A stretch of DNA of 64,000 nucleotides from NCBI RefSeq assembly GCF_010727945.1, contig NZ_AP022569.1, positions 2,914,001 to 2,978,000 of the forward strand, in the 5' to 3' direction. The stretch is from Mycobacterium cookii (GTDB taxonomy: Bacteria; Actinomycetota; Actinomycetes; Mycobacteriales; Mycobacteriaceae). The notes beneath the pieces are model-generated. The model was given only the letters and a program-made list of their open reading frames with translations. It was not told where the DNA came from and did not search any database. Of this stretch, positions 9,040-17,322 are shown in pieces. The position numbers were made by a program, and so were the translations under genes. The number at the start of each line of letters is the position of its first letter. Position 1 is the stretch's first letter.

Positions 9040-11006
9040 CAGCGACCCTGTCATCGGCCTCGGGTCGTGCGCCAGACATACTGCGTCACAACGATTTCGG
9101 ATCTGCTCTGGCCGGAGCGCTGACGTCTCTTGTCGGAGTGGTCGGACTTTTGACAGGCATCGCTGGGTTGTTTGGCGCGATGCGGTCGGTGCACCTCGGC
9201 TGGCTGCTGCCGTTGTCAGGAGTTTGGCTCGAACTCGATCCGCTTGGTGGCTTCTTCGTGGCGATCACTAGTGCCGTCGCGATTCCGGTGGGCATCTATT
9301 CGATCGGCTACGCGCGGCACATGAGCTCAGTAGCACGGGCAGTGCTGCCGCTGTTCGTCGCAGCGATGCTTCTGGTTCCCGCCGCGGGGTCGGTCACGTC
9401 CTTCCTCCTCGCGTGGGAGCTGATGGCAATCGCGTCGCTGGTGCTTGTGCTGTCTGATCACGATTCCCCCGAAGTGCGTTCGGCCGGCCTGCTGTACGCG
9501 GTGATGACGCAGCTCGGATTTGTGGCGATCTTGGTCGGGCTGATGCTGCTGTCGGCCGCTGGTCACGCGGACCGGCTCACACAACTGACTCGGGTGCCCG
9601 AAAGCACACGCACCGCCGTATTTTTGCTCACTGTTGCAGGCTTCGGCTCGAAAGCGGGCTTGCTGCCGCTGCACGCGTGGCTCCCGCGCGCCCATCCGGA
9701 GGCGCCGAGTCCCGTGTCGGCGTTGATGAGCGCGGCGATGGTCAATATGGGTGTCTACGGCATCGTCCGGTTCGACCTGCAGCTGCTTGGTCCGGGTCCG
9801 CGTTCGTGGGGGCTGGTTCTGTTGATCATCGGCGGATTGTCCGCGCTCTACGGAGTTCTACAGGCCTGTGTCGCAACCGATCTCAAGCGGCTGCTGGCCT
9901 ATTCGACGAGCGAGAACATGGGGCTGATCACGCTGGCGCTGGGTGCGGCCACGCTATTTGCCGGCTCCGGCATGCGGGCGGCCGCGACCGTCGCGATGAC
10001 CGCAGCGATGCTGCACCTGGCTGCACATGCGGCATTCAAGTGCCTTGGTTTCCTCGGCGCGGGATCCGTTCTGGCGACCACCGGGCTGAGAAACCTAGAC
10101 CTACTCGGGGGATTGGCCCGTCGGATGCCCGTGACCACGGCGCTGTTCGGGATCGCCGCCCTCGGAGCGTCGGGGCTGCCGATGGGGGCCGGTTTTGTCG
10201 GCGAATGGCTGCTGGTCCAATCGCTGATTCACACCACGCCCGGCCACCAAACTCTCGTCGCGCTCGCGACGCCGTTGGCGGTCGGCGTAGTCGCGCTGAC
10301 CACGGGCCTGGGTGTTGCTGCGATGGTCAAGGCATTCGGCATCGGATTCCTCGCCCGGCCACGTTCATCGGCTGCCAGTGACGCGCGTGAGGCACCGGCC
10401 AGCATGCTCGCAGGCATGACAATTGCCGCGCTCGCATGCCTGCTGTTGGCGGTGGTACCCGTGGTGGTAGCGCCCGCGCTGCGAAGGGTGCTGGAGGTGT
10501 TGCCCGCGACCGCACAGAGTGAGTTCACCGGCCTCGGGACGATGGTGCGCCTGCCTGGACTGCAGGGATCGATCGCCCCCGGCGTGATCGCCGCAGGCCT
10601 GGCAGTGGCTGTGATAGCGGTCGTCGTGTTAACGCACTGGCGCTCGCGCCATCGCCCTGAGTCGGCCACCCTGCCGCTATGGGCCTGCGGCGCCGAGGAT
10701 CTCACCCCGCGGATGCAGTACACCGCGACATCGTTCGCCGAGCCGCTGCAACGGGTGTTCCACGACGTCTTGCGTCTGGACACCGACATCGAGATCACGC
10801 CTCACGAGGAGTCGCGTTACTTGGCCTTGCACGTCGCCTACCGGGCCAGGATCGTCGACGCGTTCGAAGAGTGGCTCTATAAGCCAGTGATTCGCCTGGT
10901 AACGATGGCCGCCACGGTGGTGCAACGCGTTCACACCGGAAGCGTTCACGTCTACCTCGCATACGGTGCACTGAGCGTGTTGATCATGCTGGTGGTAGCC
11001 AGATGA
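9036..11006 (+). CDS. NuoL/MrpA/HyfB-like antiporter-type membrane subunit (Rv0083 type)
   Basis: 656-aa integral membrane protein of the proton-translocating quinone oxidoreductase family. About 14-16 hydrophobic helices are evident. Family hallmarks include GSKAGLLPLHAWLPRAHPEAPSPVSALMSAAMV (helix with conserved Lys and His), DLKRLLAYSTSENMGLI and HAAFKCLGFLGAGSV. A C-terminal soluble/amphipathic tail and a final helix (residues ~630-655) resemble HyfB/HycC. GTG start overlaps the preceding stop by 4 bp. Expected to be one of the ion-pumping subunits of the complex encoded here. Confidence 0.92.
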   Translation: MTATLSSASGRAPDILRHNDFGSALAGALTSLVGVVGLLTGIAGLFGAMRSVHLGWLLPLSGVWLELDPLGGFFVAITSAVAIPVGIYSIGYARHMSSVARAVLPLFVAAMLLVPAAGSVTSFLLAWELMAIASLVLVLSDHDSPEVRSAGLLYAVMTQLGFVAILVGLMLLSAAGHADRLTQLTRVPESTRTAVFLLTVAGFGSKAGLLPLHAWLPRAHPEAPSPVSALMSAAMVNMGVYGIVRFDLQLLGPGPRSWGLVLLIIGGLSALYGVLQACVATDLKRLLAYSTSENMGLITLALGAATLFAGSGMRAAATVAMTAAMLHLAAHAAFKCLGFLGAGSVLATTGLRNLDLLGGLARRMPVTTALFGIAALGASGLPMGAGFVGEWLLVQSLIHTTPGHQTLVALATPLAVGVVALTTGLGVAAMVKAFGIGFLARPRSSAASDAREAPASMLAGMTIAALACLLLAVVPVVVAPALRRVLEVLPATAQSEFTGLGTMVRLPGLQGSIAPGVIAAGLAVAVIAVVVLTHWRSRHRPESATLPLWACGAEDLTPRMQYTATSFAEPLQRVFHDVLRLDTDIEITPHEESRYLALHVAYRARIVDAFEEWLYKPVIRLVTMAATVVQRVHTGSVHVYLAYGALSVLIMLVVAR

Positions 11007-11959
11007 ACGAGATGTCCTATCTCGCAAGCACCGTGCAGCTTCTCGCGGTCACAATTGGCGCTCCGCTCGTAATCGGCGTGACCCGGCAGGTACGGGCACG
11101 CTTCGAAGGCCGAGCCGGTGGCGGGGTGCTGCAGCCGTGGCGCGACTTACGCAAACTGCTTGGCAAACAACAGATCAGACCGCTGGGCACGACGGTGGTG
11201 TTCGCGGCGGCACCGGTAGTTGTCGCGGGCACGATGGTGCTGATCGCCGTCATCGCGCCCTTAATTGCGACGGGTTCCCCGCTGGATTCGAGCGCCGACC
11301 TGTTCGCTGTCGTGGGTCTGCTGTTTCTGGGTACTGTCGCGTCGACGCTGGCCGGCATTGACACCGGCACATCATTCGGCGGCATGGGCGCAAGCCGCGA
11401 GATCACCATTGCGGCACTGGTTGAACCCACGATCCTGCTGGCGGTCTTTGCGCTCTCAATTCCGGCGGGATCAGCGAATCTCGGTGCGCTGGTTGCTAAT
11501 ACGCTCGGACACCCCGGCCACGTGGTGTCGGTGGCCGGCGTGCTCGCATTGGCCGCCCTGGTGATCGTCATCATCGCCGAAACCGGGCGGTTGCCTGTTG
11601 ACAACCCGGCCACGCACCTCGAGCTGACCATGGTGCATGAAGCGATGGTGCTCGAGTACGCCGGTCCACGGCTGGCGCTGGTCGAGTGGGCCGCCGCGAT
11701 GCGGCTCACGATTCTGCTGGCGCTGCTGGCGAATCTGTTCATGCCGTGGGGAATCGCGGGCCTGCGCCCGGGCGGCGTGGATGTCGCGATCGGCCTTGCA
11801 GCGATCGTCGTCAAGGTGGCGGTGCTGGCGGTGCTGCTCGCGACGGCCGAGGTATTCATGGCGAAACTGCGGCTATTCCGGGTGCCCGAACTGCTCGCCG
11901 GCTCATTTCTGCTCGCCCTGCTGTCGGTGACAGCCGCGAACTTCTTCTCTGGGGTGTGA
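11003..11959 (+). CDS. hycD: NuoH/HycD-like membrane anchor subunit
   Basis: 318-aa membrane protein of the complex I subunit 1 family (Rv0084 type) that connects the hydrophilic FeS/large subunit module with the membrane arm. Family features: R-x-x-GG-V-LQPW-DL-KLL in the first cytoplasmic loop (RAGGGVLQPWRDLRKLL), the acidic E-x-G-R-x-P-x-D-N-P-x-x-H-x-E-L motif (AETGRLPVDNPATHLELTMVHEAM). Around eight helices. ATG overlaps the upstream stop by 4 bp (ATGA). A MIRU-like repeat separates it from the next subunit. Confidence 0.93.
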   Translation: MNEMSYLASTVQLLAVTIGAPLVIGVTRQVRARFEGRAGGGVLQPWRDLRKLLGKQQIRPLGTTVVFAAAPVVVAGTMVLIAVIAPLIATGSPLDSSADLFAVVGLLFLGTVASTLAGIDTGTSFGGMGASREITIAALVEPTILLAVFALSIPAGSANLGALVANTLGHPGHVVSVAGVLALAALVIVIIAETGRLPVDNPATHLELTMVHEAMVLEYAGPRLALVEWAAAMRLTILLALLANLFMPWGIAGLRPGGVDVAIGLAAIVVKVAVLAVLLATAEVFMAKLRLFRVPELLAGSFLLALLSVTAANFFSGV

Positions 11960-11967
11960 GGAGATCG

Positions 11968-12047
11968 ATGACCCACACCGATGACGATGCAGGGCGAAGC
12001 GATGAGGTGGGCGCATTCCCCGCTTGTGGGGGAGGGCAGTGCACATG
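11968..12047 (+). repeat. MIRU-like element with a 26-codon ORF bridging hycD and hycP
   Basis: The element core reads GATGACGATGCAGGGCGAAG followed by CGATGAGGTGGG and CCGCTTGTGGGGGAG, the same family as at 62889 and 41634. It opens with ATGACC 8 nt after the hycD stop (GTGAGGAG before it acts as ribosome-binding site) and encodes [20 protein letters not shown] plus six more residues. Its TGA overlaps the hycP ATG (ATGA). Published M. tuberculosis MIRUs show the same start/stop overlap with flanking genes. Confidence 0.72.
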
Positions 12048-12707
12048 AGCGACGCGGACTTTGCGACCCTCATAAGTTTCGCCGCCGGCGGACTGATGCT
12101 CACGTCGGTGCTCGTCGTGTGGCGGCGCCGCCTGCGCGCTATCGTGCGCCTGCTGGCGTGTCAGGGCGTCGCGCTGACCGCAATCCCGATCGTGCGCGGG
12201 ATCCACGACGATGACACTGCGCTGATCCTCATCGGCGTCGCAATACTTGCCCTGCGTACGGCGATCCTGCCGTGGCTGCTGGCCCGAGCGGTGGCCGCCG
12301 AGCGACAAGACCAGCGCGAGGCGACACCGTTGGTGAACACCGCCAGTTCGCTGCTGGTCACCGCGCTGCTCACGATCATCGCCCTCGCGGTCTCCCGGCC
12401 AGTCGCGGACCTGGAACCAAGCGCCACCGCCGAAGCCGTCCCTGCCGCCTTCGCGGTGGTGTTCATCGCGCTGTTCGTAATGACGACGCGACGTCACGCG
12501 GTTTCGCAGGCCGCGGGATTTCTCATGCTGGACAACGGGATTGCCGCGGTCGCATTTCTGCTGACAGCGGGTGTGCCGATGATCGTCGAACTAGGAGCGT
12601 CGCTGGATGTGCTGTTCGCGGTGATCGTGATCGGGGTGCTTACTGGCCGACTGCGCCGCACATTCGGCGCTGCCGACCTCGACGCGCTGCGGGAGTTGCA
12701 CGACTGA
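12045..12707 (+). CDS. hycP: HyfE/HycP-like membrane subunit
   Basis: 220-aa integral membrane protein (Rv0085 type), related to HyfE and to NuoK/MrpC-like subunits. Predicted seven helices; loops are short. The ATG ([16 protein letters not shown]) was chosen because it overlaps the stop of the repeat-encoded mini-ORF (ATGA) and GGGGGAGG lies ~10 nt upstream; a longer in-frame reading begins inside the repeat and is not supported. The stop overlaps the next gene (TGATG). Confidence 0.87.
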   Translation: MSDADFATLISFAAGGLMLTSVLVVWRRRLRAIVRLLACQGVALTAIPIVRGIHDDDTALILIGVAILALRTAILPWLLARAVAAERQDQREATPLVNTASSLLVTALLTIIALAVSRPVADLEPSATAEAVPAAFAVVFIALFVMTTRRHAVSQAAGFLMLDNGIAAVAFLLTAGVPMIVELGASLDVLFAVIVIGVLTGRLRRTFGAADLDALRELHD

Positions 12708-14176
12708 TGACCGCTCTGCTGCTCGCACCGATCCTTGCCCCCCTCGCCGCGTCGATCGCCAACCTGATCGCGGGGTGGCGACGTGCCACTATGACGCTAG
12801 CGCTGCTGTCGGCCGTCACCGTGCTTACCTGCGGGACGGTGCTCGCATTCCGGCTGCACTCGACCACGTACCTCGCGCTGGACGGGTTGCTGCGCGCCGA
12901 CGCGCTCACCGCAACGATGCTGATCGTCATTGGGGTGGTCGGGACGCTCACCAGCTGGGCGAGCATCGGCTATATCGACGCCGAACTCGCACACGGCCAC
13001 ACCGACGCGCGTGGAGCGCGGTTGTACGGGTTCCTGACGCAGGCATTCCTGGCCGCAATGGTTGTTGCATTGTGCGCCAACAATATTGGTGTGATCTGGG
13101 TGGCGATCGAGGCCACCACGATCGCCACCGCCTTCCTGGTCGGCCATCGCCGCACCCGCAGCGCCTTAGAGGCGACATGGAAATACGTCGTGATCTGCTC
13201 GGTCGGTATCGCGATGGCCTTCCTCGGCACGGTGCTGTTGTACTTCGCCGCTCGCCACGCCGGCGCCCCCGCCGAAAACGGGTTGAACCTCGATATGCTG
13301 GCGGCCCACGCCCGCAGCCTCGATCCTGGCGTCGCGCGTCTGGCCGGTGGACTACTGCTGATCGGATACGGCGCCAAGGCCGGCCTGTTCCCGTTTCACA
13401 CGTGGCTGGCCGATGCCCACAGCCAGGCGCCTGCGCCGGTCTCCGCGCTCATGAGCGGGGTGTTGCTGTCGGTCGCATTCACAGTGCTGATCCGAATAAA
13501 GCCCATAATCGACGCAGCTACCGGACCCGCATTCATGCGCGCCGGACTGCTGGTGGTCGGGTTGGCGACATTGTTGATCGCAGTCCTGATGTTGACCGTC
13601 ACGCCGGACATCAAACGAATGCTGGCCTATTCGTCGATGGAGAACATGGGCCTGATCGCGATCACGGCCGCTGCCGGGACGACCCTGGCGATAACGGCGC
13701 TGCTGCTGCACATACTGGCACATGGCCTCGGCAAAACGGTCCTGTTCCTGGCCGGCGGCCAACTACAAGCCGCACACGATTCGACCGCGATCGCTGACAT
13801 CACCGGCGTACTGCGGCGCTCGCGGCTTATTGGCGTGTCGTTCGCAGTCGGCCTGATCGTGCTACTGGGCCTGCCACCATTCGCGATATTCGCCAGCGAA
13901 TTGGCGATTGCCCGCTCGCTGGCGGACGCGCGCCTCGCCTGGGCACTCGCGTCGGCGTTGTTGCTGCTCGCAATCGGCTTCGCCGCGCTGGCACGCAACT
14001 CAGGCCGGATGCTGTTAGGCGCCCCAACCACGGCTGACCCCTCGATCACCGTGCCGGTGACCGTCGCTGCAGCATTGTCCGTCGGCATGGCCGCCTCGCT
14101 CGCGCTCGGCGTCAGCGCCGGGCCTCTGACAAATCTATTAAGTACTGCCGCAAGGAATGTCGGAGCGATGCCGTGA
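12707..14176 (+). CDS. hycQ: NuoN/M/HyfF-like antiporter-type membrane subunit
   Basis: 489-aa membrane protein (Rv0086 type), second antiporter-like subunit of the complex. Visible hallmarks: ANNIGVIWVAIEATTIATAFLVG (conserved Glu in helix 5), YGAKAGLFPFHTWLADAHSQAPAPVSALMSG (Lys plus His/broken helix), DIKRMLAYSSMENMGLI and LAHGLGKTVLFLAGG. These Glu/Lys positions are those used for ion translocation in complex I. It starts one base before the end of hycP and overlaps hycE by 4 bp (GTGA). Confidence 0.92.
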   Translation: MTALLLAPILAPLAASIANLIAGWRRATMTLALLSAVTVLTCGTVLAFRLHSTTYLALDGLLRADALTATMLIVIGVVGTLTSWASIGYIDAELAHGHTDARGARLYGFLTQAFLAAMVVALCANNIGVIWVAIEATTIATAFLVGHRRTRSALEATWKYVVICSVGIAMAFLGTVLLYFAARHAGAPAENGLNLDMLAAHARSLDPGVARLAGGLLLIGYGAKAGLFPFHTWLADAHSQAPAPVSALMSGVLLSVAFTVLIRIKPIIDAATGPAFMRAGLLVVGLATLLIAVLMLTVTPDIKRMLAYSSMENMGLIAITAAAGTTLAITALLLHILAHGLGKTVLFLAGGQLQAAHDSTAIADITGVLRRSRLIGVSFAVGLIVLLGLPPFAIFASELAIARSLADARLAWALASALLLLAIGFAALARNSGRMLLGAPTTADPSITVPVTVAAALSVGMAASLALGVSAGPLTNLLSTAARNVGAMP

Positions 14177-15663
14177 CTCCAAACAGGTTGCGTCACAGCT
14201 TATCAGCGTCGGAACTGCCGAGAATGACCGAAGAACTGCTGGCGAACGGTCTCCGTCTCGGACTGGTGGCCGCGCATGACGACGACGACACGCTGCGGAT
14301 CGTCTACCTTTTCCTCGCCAGCCGGCCCGAACGCAGGATCGAGCTGGAATATCAAGTACCGAAAGATGATCCGGTAATTCCGTCGCTGAGTCACCTGTCC
14401 TTTCCGCTGGGCCGGTTCGAGCGGGAAATGGCTGACCTGTACGGAATTCGACCGATCGGCCATCCACAGCCACGCCGTCTGGTGCGCCACGCCCACTGGC
14501 CCGAGGATTGGCATCCGATGCGCAACCACGCCGGGCCACCACCGGGTTTCGAGCACACTGGACGGTTCCCGTTTCTCGTTGTGGAAGGACCTGGGGTGTA
14601 CGAAATCCCCGTCGGGCCCGTTCACGCCGGGTTGATCGAGCCCGGGCACTTCCGCTTCTCCGTCGTCGGCGAGACCGTGCTGCGCCTCAAAGCGCGGCTG
14701 TGGTTCGTCCACCGGGGCATCGAGAAACTCTTCGCCGGCCGCGGCGCCGGCGAAGCGGTCGAACTCGCGGAACGCATCAGCGGCGACACGTCAGCCGCGC
14801 ACGCGCTGGCGCACAGCCTTGCTGTCGAAGACGCCCTCGGAATCGAGTTGCCCGACGCGGCACACCGGATGCGGGCCCTGCTCATCGAACTCGAACGTCT
14901 CTACAATCACGCCGCCGATCTCGGTGCACTCGCCAACGACGTCGGCTTCGCCCTGGCCAATGCGCACGCCCAACGCATCCGCGAGCAGCTCCTGCGGCTC
15001 AACGCCGAGGTGACCGGGCACCGGCTGCTACGCGGGGCGATCCGACCGGGCGCGGTGACGCTACAAGCCCTGCCCGATGCAGCCAAGCTGCGATCCATCG
15101 CGGGTGACCTGGCCGAGGTCGCCACGCTTACCCTCGCGAATACCGTGGTGCACGACCGGTTCACCGGCACCGCGGTTCTCACGTCCGAGGATGCGCGCGC
15201 TCTCGGATGCCTGGGGTACGTGGCGCGAGCCAGCGGTGTGCGCACCGACGCACGTCTTGAACACCCCACCACTGCCCTGCCCGTGATTGAGGCCGGAGCG
15301 AGCGCCGGTGACGTACTGTCCCGCTACACCGTGCGTCGAGACGAATTCGCAGCGTCTGCTGAGCTTGCCGCACACCTGATTGAATCCCACACCGGCCCAA
15401 CCGCATACGTCGCTGAGATGCCCTCGACGACCGGCACACGCAGCGGCGTCGGCATCTCAGAAGGATGGCGCGGCACCATCGTGCATCGCGTCGAAATCGA
15501 CGGAACCCCAGGATCGCAGGCTCGTCTCACCCGCGCCAAAGTCGTCGACCCGTCCTGGTTCAACTGGCCGGCGCTGCCCGTCGCGATCGCAGACACCATC
15601 GTTCCCGACTTCCCGCTGGCCAACAAGAGCTTCAACCAGTCCTATGCCGGCAACGACTTATGA
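14173..15663 (+). CDS. hycE: HycE-like NuoCD-fused large subunit lacking Ni-ligand cysteines
   Basis: 496 aa (Rv0087 type). The N-terminal ~150 residues are a NuoC-like domain (FEREMADLYGIRPIGHPQPRRLV), fused to a NuoD/HycE-like domain. In true [NiFe] hydrogenases the two metal motifs are RxCGxC and DPCxxC; here they read RISGDT (in AERISGDTSAAHALAHSL) and DPSWFN (in KVVDPSWFNWPAL). The whole protein has a single cysteine, in ALGCLG. It therefore cannot hold a standard NiFe centre and belongs with the 'energy-converting hydrogenase related' proteins. The annotated formate hydrogenlyase role of the M. tuberculosis homologue is not supported by this sequence. Last gene of the operon. Confidence 0.92.
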   Translation: MTPNRLRHSLSASELPRMTEELLANGLRLGLVAAHDDDDTLRIVYLFLASRPERRIELEYQVPKDDPVIPSLSHLSFPLGRFEREMADLYGIRPIGHPQPRRLVRHAHWPEDWHPMRNHAGPPPGFEHTGRFPFLVVEGPGVYEIPVGPVHAGLIEPGHFRFSVVGETVLRLKARLWFVHRGIEKLFAGRGAGEAVELAERISGDTSAAHALAHSLAVEDALGIELPDAAHRMRALLIELERLYNHAADLGALANDVGFALANAHAQRIREQLLRLNAEVTGHRLLRGAIRPGAVTLQALPDAAKLRSIAGDLAEVATLTLANTVVHDRFTGTAVLTSEDARALGCLGYVARASGVRTDARLEHPTTALPVIEAGASAGDVLSRYTVRRDEFAASAELAAHLIESHTGPTAYVAEMPSTTGTRSGVGISEGWRGTIVHRVEIDGTPGSQARLTRAKVVDPSWFNWPALPVAIADTIVPDFPLANKSFNQSYAGNDL

Positions 15664-15693
15664 AGCCATCTGGACATCGGATCGCGTTGAGCT

Positions 15694-15779
15694 TTAAACC
15701 CGCCTGACAAACAACCCGTCGCGAATCTGAAACTCCAGTACCTGCACACCACGGCCCTCTTCGCGCCGCGACGTCCGGT
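15694..15779 (-). pseudogene. probable C-terminal remnant of a small NTF2/SnoaL-like gene
   Basis: In the gap between hycE and canB, the minus strand encodes about 28 codons ending VQVLEFQIRDGLFVRRV-stop, a pattern typical of the last two beta-strands of SnoaL-like proteins. Upstream the frame runs into canB, which occupies the place of the rest of the gene, and no start is available. Interpreted as a gene fragment left at a recombination joint. The family assignment is weak because so little remains. Confidence 0.35.
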
Positions 15780-16415
15780 CTACGACTCCCGTGGCGGCTC
15801 GTCTCCGACATCGCCGATCACGTTGCGCAGCGCCACTTTGCCGTCCGCCAGGTGATAGGTGGCGCCCACGATCGCCAGCTCGCCGGCGGCGACCTTCTCG
15901 GCGATCGTCGTGGAGCGCGACACCAGCTGGGTGCCGGTCTCGACCACGTGGCGCGCCTCGAATTCGTCCGGCCGTTTCAGACCTTCGCGGCGGCCCAGCA
16001 GGATCGACGGAGTCACCCGCTCGACCACGTCGCGCACATACCCACCGGGCAGCACGCCATCGTCGAGGGCGGTCAGCGTGGCCTTCACCGCGCCGCAGCT
16101 GTCGTGGCCGAGGATCACGATCAGGGGCACGCCGAGCACAGCGACCGCGAACTCGATCGAGCCCAGCACCGCGGAGTCGATCACATGCCCGGCGGTCCGG
16201 ACCACGAACATGTCACCCAGGCCCTGATCGAAGATCAGCTCGGCGGCCACCCGGCTGTCGCCACAGCCGAACAGCGCCACTGTCGGCTTCTGCCCCGCGG
16301 CCAGGCTGGCCCGATGCTCGACACTTTGGCTCGGGTGCTCGGGCTGGCCGGTGACGAACCGCTCGTTACCCTCTTTGAGTGACTTCCAGGCGCTCACCGG
16401 ATTCGTATTAGGCAT
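15780..16415 (-). CDS. canB: beta-carbonic anhydrase
   Basis: Zinc enzyme interconverting CO2 and bicarbonate, 211 aa (Rv3588c type). Zinc and catalytic residues are visible: Cys-x-Asp-x-Arg in FGCGDSRVAAE, and His-x-x-Cys in GHDSCGAV. The ATG giving MPNTNPVSAWKSLKEGNERF matches the family start. Its start codon overlaps the divergent mutY start codon within the tetramer CATG, so each gene's promoter and leader must lie within the other's coding sequence. It ends next to the hydrogenase-like operon, which in M. tuberculosis lies elsewhere. Confidence 0.95.
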   Translation of the reverse strand: MPNTNPVSAWKSLKEGNERFVTGQPEHPSQSVEHRASLAAGQKPTVALFGCGDSRVAAELIFDQGLGDMFVVRTAGHVIDSAVLGSIEFAVAVLGVPLIVILGHDSCGAVKATLTALDDGVLPGGYVRDVVERVTPSILLGRREGLKRPDEFEARHVVETGTQLVSRSTTIAEKVAAGELAIVGATYHLADGKVALRNVIGDVGDEPPRES

Positions 16416-17322
16416 GGCGCATATTCTGCCGCACGGGGCGTCGAAGTCCCTTTTAACGCCGCATGAACTTCTCGACTGGTACGAGCTGAGCCGGCGCGAC
16501 CTGCCGTGGCGGAATCCCGAGGTGACACCGTGGCAGATCCTGGTCAGCGAGTTCATGCTGCAGCAGACGCCGGTGTCGCGGGTGGTGCCGATTTGGTTGG
16601 ACTGGGTCGCGCGGTGGCCGACGCCATCGGCCACGGCGGCGGCCGGGCCGGGCGAGATCGTGCGGGCCTGGGGGAAGCTGGGTTACCCGCGGCGCGCCAA
16701 ACGCCTGCACGAGTGCGCGACCGTGATCGCCCGCGACCACGACGACGTCGTTCCCGACGATGTCGAGGTTCTGCTGACGCTGCCCGGGATCGGCGCCTAC
16801 ACCGCACGGGCGGTGGCGTGCTTCGCCTACCAGCAGGCGGTGCCGGTGGTGGACACCAACGTGCGCCGCGTCGTGGCCCGGGTCGTCCACGGCCGGGCCG
16901 ACGCGGCCTCGGCCGCTACCGTCCGCGATCACGCGGACGTCGCCGCGTTGCTGCCCGATGACGATTCGGCACACCGGTTTTCAGCGGCGCTCATGGAGCT
17001 GGGTGCGACGGTGTGCACCGCGCGTTCGCCGCGGTGCGGGCTGTGCCCGCTCAGCGTGTGCCAGTGGCGGCAGGCCGGCTTTCCGCCCGCGGACGGCCCG
17101 GCGCGTAAACCGCAGGGCTACGCCGGCACCGACCGGCAGGTCCGAGGCCGGCTGATGGATGTGTTGCGGGCCAACGAGCTACCGGTCACCCGTGCCCAGC
17201 TCGACGTAGCGTGGACGACCGACGTCGTGCAACGGGACCGGGCGCTGGACTCGCTGCTCGCCGACGGCCTGGTGACCAAGACCAGCGACGGCCGGTTCGC
17301 GTTGCTCGGCGAAGAGGGCTAA
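16414..17322 (+). CDS. mutY: A/G-specific adenine DNA glycosylase MutY
   Basis: Removes adenine mispaired with 8-oxoguanine, 302 aa. Helix-hairpin-helix with catalytic Asp: TLPGIGAYTARAVACFAYQQAVPVVDTNVRRV; the early catalytic Glu lies in SEFMLQQT. The [4Fe-4S] cluster ligands follow as C-x6-C-x2-C-x5-C (CTARSPRCGLCPLSVC). The C-terminal winged part replaces the usual NUDIX-like domain and is short, as in M. tuberculosis. ATG overlaps the canB start; the 3' end overlaps the convergent hydrolase gene by 4 bp. Confidence 0.95.
   Translation: MAHILPHGASKSLLTPHELLDWYELSRRDLPWRNPEVTPWQILVSEFMLQQTPVSRVVPIWLDWVARWPTPSATAAAGPGEIVRAWGKLGYPRRAKRLHECATVIARDHDDVVPDDVEVLLTLPGIGAYTARAVACFAYQQAVPVVDTNVRRVVARVVHGRADAASAATVRDHADVAALLPDDDSAHRFSAALMELGATVCTARSPRCGLCPLSVCQWRQAGFPPADGPARKPQGYAGTDRQVRGRLMDVLRANELPVTRAQLDVAWTTDVVQRDRALDSLLADGLVTKTSDGRFALLGEEG

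Noticed and set aside
8560..15663. Functional formate hydrogenlyase
   Set aside because: The large subunit has no nickel-binding cysteines, and formate dehydrogenase, ferredoxin-type subunits and maturation genes are absent.
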